Assembly (NCBI GenBank): GCA_951804985.1
Contig: OX638133.1
Location: 37,597,963 to 37,661,962, forward strand
DNA: 64,000 bases
Source of the DNA: Dryomyza anilis
Lineage: Eukaryota > Arthropoda > Insecta > Diptera > Dryomyzidae
Reading direction: 5' to 3'
Numbering within the stretch: position 1 is the stretch's first letter; each line of letters begins with the position of its first letter. Shown here piece after piece: positions 47,146 to 59,700 of this stretch. The position numbers and the translations under genes are program-made. The notes beneath the pieces are model-generated. The model saw only the letters and a program-made list of their open reading frames with translations. It was not told the origin of the DNA and searched no databases.

Positions 47146-47226
47146 TGTACTGTAAAATCCAAAAAATCCGGCCTATTTAATTGCTACCGTGATAAAATCC
47201 AGTTTGAAAACTTGGCGTGTCTTCTT
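47146..47226 (-). other. Candidate non-coding 5' leader exon of vigilin
   Basis: On the minus strand a pyrimidine-rich stretch (TTTTTTTTCTCTTATAC) leads to acceptor CGCCTCTAG at 47227, and 81 bases later a near-ideal donor GTAAGTATAA begins at 47145. It contains no ATG. It would splice to the acceptor at 42527. Inference only. Confidence 0.4.
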
Positions 47227-50200
47227 CTAGAGGCGAAACAATTGTATAAGAGAAAAAAAAAAAGCAAAAAGAAACAGAGAAATAAGATTAGAAAATGTGA
47301 AATTTTGCAAAGCATCTATTTATAAATTAATAATAAATTAAAAAAAAATATATATAGATAATAATTGAATATAGAGCATTTGAAGCAAATATTATATAAT
47401 AGAAGAGAATATAGGCGCATAATCATAGACTATTGACTTTAAAATTTAAATGTATATTATATGAAATTTGTCAAAAAATGAGTCGATTTTAATTTAAAGT
47501 TGACTTTAAATTGTCTACGAATATGAGCCATAGACTTTGTACAAATAAAACTAGCCAAATATATTTTGAAGTTTTAAAAAAGTGTTTTCTCTATCTGGAA
47601 ATATCGAAACGCTTAATATAATTTGAAGCTGTAACAAAATATGACTTCGAATGACACTAGAGATTGTAAATAGCATCAAATATGTTATGAAAAATGTATT
47701 TTGTCAAACTTATATTTGGAGTTTGTTGGTTATATTGTTAAAAAGTTGAAGTGTCAATCGATAGTTTAACATTTTTCTCATCAGTTGGTACTAATGTTGA
47801 GCGGATCGATCAGATATTGACAGATATATAAAGATTTTTTTTTTAAATATTATTGAAGTTTTGAAAAATGTAGTTTTGCTTATACAAAGACGATAGTCTC
47901 TACAAGAAATTAAATGCTCTATAATAAATTTTGTAACAATATAAAACAGTTTTATCGAAAAAGCCAAAGCATTTTTGATAAAACTATTTTATTTTGTATT
48001 ATTTGATTTAATAACTATGGCACATAATTAGAGAGACAAAATTGATCTAAAGTATATTTCAAAATATATCTATTTGATTTTTTTTTTTCATTAGAAAACT
48101 TTATAAAAAGTCAGAACGGTTAAATTTGCGCCAATTGTTTTATTTTATATATTTAAATTTGTGAAAATAATTAAAATATTGAATTGCATAATGCGATTAT
48201 TAGATTTAATATCATATTTAAAATTAGTCGAATGAGCAATAAAATATTCTGTAATATTTGCAATAACTTTGTGGATTAAAAAGTTTTGATTTATAATATT
48301 ATATTACAACACCTGATATACCATATTGAATGGTCTGGACTATACATAATTTTAATGTGTAAAATATACGAATTAAGCTAAAAATAACGAGTTTTCGATC
48401 AAACTTTGTATGAGATTCAATCGATTTTGAATTTGGTTCTCATCAAAAAATTGCTAATCAATTTAATTGAAACCCCTTGATTGGTTGAACTTGAATTCTT
48501 TAGTTGATATAAAACTAAAATGTGTATTTAGATAATACATTAATGTAGGAAATGAAATTCGACCAAAAGATGAAGCACCTCAAATACTTTTGTACTTGAG
48601 ATTACACAAATCGAAAAATCATATTTAAAGATTGATTGTTTCATCTTAAATCTTTTTTCCGATTATTGTGAATGGTAATTTAAATATGGAAGTACCTTTA
48701 ATTTGAATATGTCTTTTAATTTTTAAATAAAATTTCAACAAAAAGTATTATTTTCAAAATCTTTCTTTTCATTTGTAAACGTTCAGTTTATATTTTTTCA
48801 ATATTTTAGGATTCTACAAAGCGAGAACTTCATTCATCAATAATATTAAAAAAAAAGTATTCAAATACACTAAAACAAAATCAACATATTTACGAGTTTA
48901 GATCCAAATATCCGCGGTATAATTGGAATATTGACGATTAAATTGAATTTTTAAATTGATCTTTTTTTCGGACACTACTAGCAAAGTTCCATTTGTATTC
49001 TAAATTGTATCAACGCTTGAATTTTTTGATTGCAATTTTATTAAAAACGCTACGTAATAAAATAATTACTAAATAGAATAGTCAGAAAGATCACAAATGA
49101 AACTATGTATATTTGAAAATAGTATCAAGTATATTCATCTTTTTTTAATAATTTAGGAAAATGTTTTAAAATTTGTTGTAAATTATAAATTAATTGAGAT
49201 AATTCTATAAGTCCAATAGGTGTTTTAACTAATATTGAATTGGGATAATTATAATAGATTTTTAAGACAATATACGGTGTGTTTCAGATATTTCGTATTT
49301 TACTGATCTGTTTTAATGAACATTCATTAATGTTCTTATTTTTTCAATGTATAGAGTTTATTTTTCATCAACAACCTTATATTCTAAAATTACAAATTTA
49401 CATTAAAAAAAATAGTTTTCTTTGTCCTAATCAAATAATTTTATAAAATGTGTTGAATGTTAGCAGTGCAGCATCTTTAAGCGCAACACGGCAACTCTCA
49501 AAATTGTAGAACGTTGCCGACAGATGAACTACGTTGAAGAGGTTGAAAACCCATTGAAAAGCCAGCAAGTGAAAAGTAAAATGTAGCGTTCACTCTTTCG
49601 AACAGTGTCATCGAAGTGATGCAGAAAGAGGGAGATCGATGCAGTACACTGCGACGTCAACAGTCAACATCAACGGCTGCTATCGCAGAACATGAATGTC
49701 TGTCACTTTGACACTTCCAATTGAATGTTGCACGCGTTTTTATTAAATATTTCAACTATTTGCATACAATATTTAATTTTCTTATTCATTTGTTTAATAA
49801 TACAAAATCTGTAAAGGTTTTGGTCGTAAATTCTGAAAAATACGAAAAGCCGAAAAAACTACGTTGACGTCGCTGAGGTTTCAACACACACACACGCACA
49901 CCTCAAAGCATGGGCGCAGAAAACACGTTTGGCAGCGCACCATTTTCAATTTTCCACTGCCCGTGTGTCTGTCCATGACCACTGCAGCACATTTTTCAAA
50001 TGTAAAATAACTTTAGTATTTAATTTAAAACAAAAAAAAATGACACGCTGCCGTCTACTGTAATTGGGAAGTTTTCTTGTTGCTCTTATTCTTCTTCTAC
50101 TACTACTTTTGCTCCACACGACAATTTTCGTCTTCGTGTTCCGCCAGCAGCAGTGCACAAAATGAGGCCGCCTTCAATTTTATTTTCACTTTTTTACTAT

Positions 50201-51714
50201 TATCTGCTGCATTTCGAATGCGTTTTTAATGCACCTCGCACTTGCAATTCAATACATTTCACTTATTTTCAATTAAAACTAGGTTTTCTTGTTAATAATG
50301 CCAGCAATATATGAATAAAACTATGAAAAATATGCAAAGAAAAAGAAAAACGTGTCGCACAACCGAACGTACCGACTTCCAAGTGTGAAATAAATGATGA
50401 TGTGTCGACGTTGGCAATTGACAGTGTTGCATAATTTTGTATTTTCATACTTTTTTGAGAATACTTTTTTTTAATATTTACAAAGTGTAGTACTCTTAGT
50501 ACTTTTTTTTAAACTGAAATTAGTATTAAAACTATTTTTATTCCATGCAACCATGACCCGTCCGTTATCAAATGTCCAAATGAACTCTCAACTGATTTAG
50601 ATTTTCCTAATTATCTGTTTACTGCAACTTTTCGGTATCCTGAATCGTATTCATTATTTCTGTTTCGTATACAGTACCATTAACAGAACATTTTGTTTAT
50701 TGTGTATTTTTTTTACATGCTGATTTTTTAAATATACATATTTTTATATTATAATCATATAATTATAATCATATAATCTTATAAAAATAAAGTCGACGTT
50801 ATTTGATTAATTTCGTATATAATAAAATGTCAGAAAGCTGATATATATTTAAAGGTGACTTTAAATTGTCTATGATTATGCACCATTAGTTTTTTGTCAT
50901 ATTCAAACTTACAACCATTTTTTAAGAGTTCTCCCAATTTATTTACAAACTTATATTAAAAATGACGAGGAAAAAAATGAGAAAAGATAAAAAATTATCC
51001 TCTACAGCACAAACTGTTGCTGAAATCTTGCAGCAATATTGCTACATTGTTTGTATCTAAAAAAGATAAAAAAACCATGTTAAAAAATAAGCAAAAAAAA
51101 AAGAGTATACATGCCTGGGGTTCGAACCCGTATTACGGGGGTATAACTTATAAGTACCGAAAACGGTATTTAAACGGAGTGGAATATTTTGGCATACCGT
51201 AAAATGTCCGTTTTCCTTCAACTATCGATATGCCGTAAACGTACCGTTACAAACAAAATTGTAATTTCGTTTGTTTACGGAGCTACGTTAAAATGTTTCT
51301 TGGGGCATCTCGTATAATCTCGTATATTATTAATAGTCCCGAATTTTGTAGTGAATTATAGACGCAATTTACTCGTCGCGGTTATCATATTTATTATCAA
51401 TCGTACAATCGTTTGACCATACAAAAGCTCGGGCCACAAAAAACGTGAACAGCAAACAGTATGACGCAACGAATAAACGAGCGCCAACTTTAATATATGA
51501 AGTTCAGGGGTACTATGAGGGATTTATCCCGATTTGCTTACTTTAAAAAGTTAACTTTTTGTGATATCTTTACGATGCTTAAAAGACAACTTTTGTAATG
51601 AACTTTGTGTTCTCTGAAAAACAATAGTCGAAAAAATAACATTTCGTATTTTGTTATAGTTGGGAACACTGAACTAAATTATGTAATAAAATATACGAAA
51701 TAATTTTTTGACTA
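47227..51714. other. Intergenic region; possible vigilin promoter at 49.5-50.4 kb
   Basis: 47.2-49.4 kb is very AT-rich and empty. 49460-50420 is less AT-rich, with TTC/TAC trinucleotide stretches and an ACACACACACGCACAC run, and could hold the vigilin transcription start. No core element can be fixed. A GGTTCGAACCC box at about 51117 is discussed under rejected items. Confidence 0.4.
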
Positions 51715-52061
51715 CACAATATTAACGAATCCTGTTCATAGAGGCAAATGCATACGTTTTAATGCGTGATACATTGTGGCAATGTACATTGTATTGTATC
51801 TTGTTTGTGAATTTAATGATCAGTTCATTTCCAGTAAGAATCTGCGTTCATAATACTCACAAATAAATTTAATGCATTTTTTCATACTTCAATGAATTAT
51901 ATTCATTGCAATACTGCAGTAGACATTTTTCATGTTCGTTTTTCGTGTTCGTTTCTAGTAGCCTTAGCTGCGCTCTGCTCTTCAAAAACAGCTACAAAAA
52001 AACATTTATTTAATTCGCACAAAGCTTTTTCATTTTAGATATGTACTTTTTTGGTTCAGTG
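51715..52061 (-). mobile_element. CACTGAACC MITE, deleted copy
   Basis: Shares ends and internal blocks with 62659-63379 in opposite orientation. The end CACTGAACCAAAAAAGTACA (minus strand from 52061) and the CACAAT end at 51715 are each flanked by TA. The middle of the longer copy is missing, so this 347 bp copy is an internal deletion form. Confidence 0.75.
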
Positions 52062-52666
52062 TATGTGACCAATTCTCGCTAATTTGTTGGATAGAATGGT
52101 GAATAACTCAAATTTGATAAGAGATATCGAAAAACAGATAACGAATTTATAAAGAGGATATATAAATCATTCAAATTCATTTCTTAACTCGATTTAAAAG
52201 TAATCATGGAAAAACCAAGTATCACATGTCGACAACGATATTGCGTAAACATTTTTCGATCGAAAAATGTCAACCGCTATTGAGTGCACAACTGTTATGT
52301 GTTCTGAATGCAGCTGATGATTTTTAAGATTTTATATATTTTCTGATATTTTGCTTTTTTATGACGAAGTTCGAAATTTGTTATAAAATTTAAAAGACAT
52401 GGTTGAAGTATATACACACAGTTGCGGCAACCAACTAAATTACCCTACCGAATTATTCGGTTTTGACAAATTACTGATTAGGAGGTTGTACCAAACTACT
52501 AGTCAGCAAGAATGACTAGTAGTTTGGATTTTTTTCATGCTTAAAAAGTATCTAACAAAGTTAGATTAAAAGAAGACAAATATACTATGCTCGAAAGTAA
52601 AAATGTTTATCCATTTCTCTCAATTGTTGTTTCACACAATACAAGTCAATTCGTGTACTTTTTTAA

Positions 52667-52899
52667 AGCCAGTGTCATAACAGCAATAGTCTGCTCGAAA
52701 ATTTGAAAAGTCGAACATTGCATTACCGACAAAATTTAGTTTATGCTGTTATGGCTTTATATTTTTATAGTCGAACACTGCATTACCGACAACATTATGC
52801 TCTTATGGCTTTATATTTTATAGTCGAACACTGTATTACCGACAACATTTAGTTTATGCTGTTATGGCTTTGTATTTTTAGGGTGTGTGCGAGTTCGCC
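52667..52899 (+). repeat. Tandem ~60 bp repeats next to a TIR element
   Basis: Three units of AGTCGAACACTGCATTACCG...TTATGCTGTTATGGCTTT-type sequence. Their wording (GCATTACCGACAAAATTTAG) also occurs inside the adjacent element at 52900-53145, and the repeat ends with a second copy of its terminus (GGGTGTGTGCGAGTTCGCC). Confidence 0.7.
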
Positions 52900-53145
52900 T
52901 AAGGGTGTGTGCGAGTTTGACTAAATTGCTGACTAAACTAATTGTACGAGTTTTAATTCGACCGCCATTCGGTAACCGGTAATTGTTAAAGTATCTAATA
53001 AATGAATTATAATATGTCTGTTTGCTGTCTTTCAATTTAGATCAATTTAGTTTGCTCGAAAATTTGCTAAATTGAAAAGTAAACGCTGCATTACCGACAA
53101 AATTTAGTTTAGTCATCAATTTAGTCGAACTCGCACACTCCCTTA
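52900..53145. mobile_element. TIR element with GGGTGTGTGCGAGTT ends
   Basis: Left end TAAGGGTGTGTGCGAGTTTG and right end CGAACTCGCACACTCCCTTA are imperfect inverted repeats, continued inward by ACTAAATTG/CAATTTAGT. Length 246 bp, non-coding. Confidence 0.75.
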
Positions 53146-53707
53146 TATTATATTCGAAACTTTGTTACCGAACAATTAAGAAACTTTTTCATTTAAAAAA
53201 AATGTGGTATTGGTAACCCTGATAAATACAAATTGACGAAAAAATGGAGCACAAAGCAGAATTGATGACAATTGATGCGTTTTTTTGACGAAAAAAATCA
53301 AAAACAAAAGGAACTAGAGTTGTTTTTTTTAACGAAAAATACAAAACCACAACAAATTGCAACTGACAGATTATCAAAGTTTTCTTTATTTAAATCAATT
53401 TATAGAATTATTTGCAGCCTTGCAGTTTTAAATTAGTTAACAAAAGCAAAAGCTGAGTGCAACGCTTAAATAAGCAGATATTAATAATACAAATTAAGGC
53501 GCCCACCGATTAGCGTAACCTTAAAATTTAAAAAAAGACGTAATTAACTGCATAAGAATTGGATGTTAAAACCAGAATAATAAATGTGGGGATATTGGAA
53601 TTATTTTGGTTAATACAAGTTGCGGAAAAATAGCTACACCTTATAAGCGATTTATTTATTTACTAGGCCAACGCAAGCAACATCATAAGCAGACTTTAGT
53701 GGCAACA
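53146..53707 (+). promoter_or_regulatory. Upstream region of the Rab gene
   Basis: The 5' leader and promoter of the gene starting at 53708 must lie here. No TATA box or clear initiator was identified. Frames on the minus strand have no content. Confidence 0.4.
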
Positions 53708-56700
53708 ATGCGCGGAATTGAGGGCAAAGTGGTTGTTTTGGGTTCCAGAGGTAAGTCGTAATTTGGTTTTTTTTTTTTAATATCTGCTACGTAGTTTGGT
53801 CACAACCAAACAAAAAGAGCCCAATGTTTTATAATTGCATGAATCAGTGTCAATCGATAAGTATCAACCTTGAAAGCAACAACCTGCGTGCACTATTTCA
53901 TTATTTACTTGTTTGTTTATTGCAATGTTTGTTTCTGCTTTGTTTCGTTGCATTATTCGATGCAAAGAAAGTCAACGATTAACTACTGCTATCTCCAATA
54001 ACAAACAACAGATTGCAGTAGCTGCCCCTTTTGGGATGGGTCTATGTAGAACAGTCAGTATAGTATATTCTCGCTACCCACCAAAATAGCTTTGTTCATT
54101 TGTTGCTTATGCAGGGTCAAGCGAGCTCACCATATTCGTGGCAATCACAATATTATAAATAAATAAAATTATCTTATGTTCTGTGAAGAAATGTAGGCGA
54201 AAACCATAAAACATAGAAAATCAGAACATTTAGTCGACGTTGCACAGTGTTTCAGAATGGAAATTTAGTATACTATTTTATATATTGTTTATATGAAATA
54301 CAAGAATATATCATTTTATTATTATAGTTGTTCCCCTTATAAATGCGGTTTTCTTCAATAGATCTGAATATCTTTTTGGAGAATCGCATGATTAATTCAT
54401 GCGGTGATTTTTTTTTTGTTTAACTATGTCCCATTGTTTATATAAGAATGTCTCACTAAACTCAGAGTCTGTTAAGTATAAAATTGCCTTTTATTATTCA
54501 GCCGTATTTGTTTGTCATGCCTATGCGATTATTGTACTTTTTATATTCTGCTTTACAACATATATTTTTATTTTAATTTTTTTGAACGATTTTAAATTTA
54601 ATTGAAATCGTTGGGCTCGATATTGTGCATTTAAAGCAGATATATAAAGGTCAGGGATGGTATATTTTCCATACACAAATTGGACAATCACACGATTGAT
54701 ATTAAAATTTTTTGAAAATTTATTCAAAAGTTGGGCGCTTTTTAATTATTTGATTCAGGCATTAATATTCATAAAATAACTTTTATAAACTATATTAATA
54801 AACAGACAGAGTTAATATAGAAATAATGTGTTCTTTTATTGTTTACTTTAACGAATTTGAATTTCGGTAGTAAATTTTAATAATTTCGACTCGTTGTTGG
54901 CTCGTATATCTTTCCATCATGATATGGCAAACATTACTGAAGAGAAATGTCAAAAGAGCGGCAAGAAATATGGCGTCGTTTGCTGTCCCTGTCGCTCTAC
55001 TTTTGTAGCGTCCCTGTTGGAAAACCCTTGAAAAAAAACTTTTGTAGCGCTCTTATTGAAAAACCCTTTATATAATATTAAAAATAATTAATTATGTATT
55101 TAAATTAAGTTACATAGGAAATAAATAAAATAATAATTAATATTTCCCGTTTATATCATTGATAAATTTTAGCTAATAGCTAAACTGTCTAGAATATAAA
55201 TAATATTAAAAATTAGACAATTCATAAAAAATATATTTAAATAAAAGCTTATAATATTTTGAGCTCATTATTTTTACTATCTTATCATGCTTCCTCTATT
55301 TGTAGTGGTCAGTAATATGGACAAAAAACAAAAAAATATATCAACAAATTTATAAAATACATGTTTTTAACAATTAAGGGGGTATTACGGTAACATGATA
55401 AGCCACTAACGTTCAAAAACGTTTTTGTTTTTCATGAATAAGAGGTCACACATCTACTCACACTTGTGTATTTATTCAAAAGACATTGTCACCAGACCCA
55501 TAGTTTATGTTTTGCATTTAAATAAAAAAAAGTTATGTTTTTGTGTGTAAAACTTGATAAGCTTCATATATATTCATAATAGAATTTTAAAATTAACTAA
55601 AAAAAGCTGTATTCTGTTTATAATATTAGCGATAATTAACCAATTTCTTATGGCAGCGATTACTTCTTAGTAGACAAATAATAAAAAAATGTATAGCCTT
55701 GTTATGTTTTTTAATTTGTGTGGCTTATTATGTTTTTGCTGTAGACATGAAAAAACAAAACTTCTTTGGTTTATTCTGCTTTTGTATTCAAATTCAAATA
55801 TTTAACTGCAATATATACATGCAAACTTATCATCAAAATATTTATATATTCAATTTATTTCAAGCCTGGACTATTTTCTTTACTGCAAAAAATCCATCCG
55901 GATTTTTTTTTGATTTTATCCACCTAAAAAAAGAAAAAAGGTTACGCAGTAAATTCCATTATTTTTGTATTATTGGAAATGACTCGCAGAATCTGAATAT
56001 ATGAATTAAAAAATTTTCTACGGATAGGATTACGAGATTTCGGGCAATATCTTTTGTTGTGAGCTTTCAAAAAGGTGGTCACATATATATGTAAATATCT
56101 CGCGTTTAATAAAACCCGTAAACTCAATTGTTATATCGAATGAAAGATAATTAAATATTCAATAAACATTTCTTAAAATAGTTTGGAATTGGTTTACTGG
56201 TTTAAGAAAACTCTATAGAAGAACTCGAAAATGTAAATTTTGTCGACCAAAATTTTATGAAGAAATGCATTTAAAAAATGGCGAAAAATTGAAAACGCAA
56301 GATGATGCACAGTGTTTAATATTGCAAAATTAGCCTGTACATTTTTAAAGAAAATAATGTAAAAATAAAAGAAATCTATGGATACGTTTTGAGATACGTA
56401 GAACAGAAAAAATCATGTGAAAGCATTACAATTGGGTATTAACTAAAAAAAATCGCATAATATGTTTATAACCTATACCCATGGGTTACAAGTTGTAAAA
56501 TATATGTGAGGATATTTTAGCGCCTCTTAGTAGGCGTGACTAGTATGAAAAAGTATATATTTTCTTGGTCAATAGCACTTTCCGAGTCGATTTAGATATG
56601 ACCGTCTGTCTGTCCGCCTATACACGATAACTTTAAAACTGCTATTCCGAATGATGTGAAATTTATTTTCAATATATTTTAGTAGAATAGTAATTCGAAG

Positions 56701-59700
56701 TTCGAAAATGAGTCGATTTAGTCAACGTAATCTACTACATCCACTACGAAATATGGGTTTACTTTTTAGGATCACATATCTCGTTAAGTATTAAAGATAA
56801 AGTTATAAAATTTAAAATTAATTACAAGCAATCATCTATCAATAGGTGCTCAAAAAATAATCGTGATCCGCTCATATTTTTTATTTTTATGCCTATTTGT
56901 ATAGCACATAATTATATTGCTTTTACATAACTTTTTTTATCCTCAAATGTTACCCATATATTTTTGTTATTTATAGCTCAATTTCTTCGCCGGAGTGTGA
57001 ACTAATTTTGAAAAATTAAAATTTGTGTATCATCTTACTTTTTCAATTTTTTTCCATTTTTTTAAAAGATTTTATTCTTAAATTTTTGTTGAAAAAAAAA
57101 TGTTTTTTCAAGTTCTCCTTTCGAGTTCTTTTAAACTAATGAACCAATATAAAAATGTTCTAAGAAATGTTCTAAATAATGTCCAAAAGTTATTTGCCCA
57201 TATTTTGTAAACTTATCCAAAGAAACATTATTAAACCATATTTTCGGAATAAGGGCGTCATTTTACATAATACAAAAATAACCTCTATTCTCCAAATATT
57301 TTATAAATAACTAATAAATAATGTTTTTCAAGTTTTGTGGCTTCTAGTGTTTTTGCGTAAAAAAATATGTTCAACTCTTTGTCACGCTATTGACTATTTT
57401 GAATTAAAAATGTTATTAGTTTGTCTACATATTTTGGAAAAATTATCTATTTTAAGTACTACGATGCTTTGTAGTCTTACATCAAAGTACGAACACTGCT
57501 TCATGAAAATAAATGTTTGCTATCGGTCCCTAAAATGAGAATTTGTTTATTTTTTGATGATTACCAAAATATTTCGATTCTACATTTTGTGAGCTGAACC
57601 GTTTGCAAAAATCGTTTAAATGTTTTTTTTTTGTACTGGCCTTGAAGGCTCGATATTAAATAAATGAAATGAAAAGCTACTTTTTGCGATAAAAATGGAC
57701 ACATACAATAAAAGTTAAAATGCTTGAATGCCGATAGTCATTTTAATAAAATGTAAAATAAAAGCTTTTTTTAATACATTTTTCGGACTATTTTCATATA
57801 TTTTTCATATATATTTTTTTTTAAAGATTTTTTGAGCAATATTTTTAAGTGCCTTTTCGAATTATTTTTGTTATAAAGGTTAAGATCATTAATTCATTCA
57901 TTAAGATAAGTTGGACTTTGTTTTTGTATGGCGCACTATGGGTCAGAAACCGCATTAGCGTCTCATAAATACTTTGGGTGAAAATCATCGCAATGAATGA
58001 AATAAACGGTTTTAGAAAGATAAATTATTAAATTTTCATAATGAAAAACATTTTTTATGTTATTATTATTATTTTAAATATACGAAACACATGCTCAAAC
58101 ATGAAAAAAAAAAATATTTTTTTAAGATTTTTTTGAGCAATATTTTTAAGTGCCTTTTTTCGAAATGTTTCGAACCAAAAGATATTATGTGGTACTATTT
58201 TGGAAAGGTATGATATTAAGCTTTCAAACAGTGTTTTTAAAATTGTTATGATATGGTTATGACACTGTAAAAAATTAAAGAGTAGGTGCCTATTTTGAAT
58301 TCTAAAACTTATACTTTGTTTAAACTTTTAATTATCGCGCTGTTCCACGCCGAAAGAAATTTTAATGAATTTGTATATACAGTTTAATGGTTATTCATAA
58401 AAATGGATTAAGAAAGTGCGTATATTTGCACAAAATATGTCAGTGCCGAAAATGTAAGATTGGTCAAAAAAATATATGATTGTTTGAAAACCATTTCAAC
58501 GCATATTTCATAAAATTTGGTCAAGCCTTTAGGAATTTTATTGCAATTTTATTAAAAAAATAATTTAACCTCGAAAATATGCGACTAATACCCTTCATTA
58601 TAATATTTATACTATATAAACATACTGCTGGCATTAATACAAATAATTTGATACCAAAATCATCAAAATCGAGTATTTTGTTCATGTTTTATTACGTTTT
58701 TCATTAATGGATGATATATTTACAAGAAACATAGTAAGATCAGAGACGGGACTTTGTAATTGAGAATTGATTTTGAATTGAATTGAGCAAAACAAATTCT
58801 ATTTCAAAAATAAAAAATTAGAATTGAAGCAAAGTAATTCACTTCAAAAAAAATATAAATAAATTTGAAATTTTATTTCAATTCAAATTTGTTTTGAAAT
58901 AAATTGAACAAAGTATTTCAAATTAAAAAAATTTGAATTATAAATACTCAATTCAACTTATTGCTTAGAAATACTCAATGCCATCAAAAAATTTATGAAT
59001 TGAATTATTTGAATTGAATTGAATTTATTTGAATTAATTTGAGTTTTAGCAGAGCTCCCTGCAGTAAAAGTTCAAGTGGTGATAATTTCCATGTGAAATT
59101 CGCACTCCGATGCATCATTGGACATTTTTGGTTGAAATTGTTCCAATGTACACAGTTTCACATCCTGATGCGTCATTGGAAGTTTTTGGGTGCATCTGTT
59201 CAAATGGACAGAGATTACATTCAAGTATGTCATTGGAATTTTATGTGCGTCTGTTCCAATGGGCATAGATTCACAGCCAAGTGCGTCATTGAAACATTTG
59301 TGGATGAATCTGTTCCAGTGGGATTACGGAAGCACCCAAGTGCGACATTGAAACTTTTTTGGATGGACTGTTCCAGTGAGATTATAGAAGCACCTAAGTG
59401 CGTAATTGGAACTTTTATGGATTAATCTGTTCCAGAGAGATTACAGAAGCACCCAAGTGCGTCATTGGAACTTTTTTGGATGAATCTGTTCCAGTGAGAT
59501 TACAGAAGCACCCAAGTGCGTCATTGGAACTTTTTTGGATGGAAATGTTCCATTGAGATTACACAAGCACCCAAGTGCGTAAGTGGAACTATTTTGGATG
59601 AATCTGTTCCAGTGGGATTACAGAAACACCTAAGTGCGTAATTGGAACTTTTTTGGATGAATCTGTTCCAGAGAGATTACAGAAGCACCCAAGTGCGTCA

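Noticed and set aside
51106..51135. GGTTCGAACCC, a perfect tRNA B-box, inside CCTGGGGTTCGAACCCGTAT
   Set aside because: The bases around the loop do not form a proper T-stem, and no A-box, anticodon arm or acceptor stem can be built upstream in the poly-A-rich sequence. At most a decayed tRNA-like fragment.
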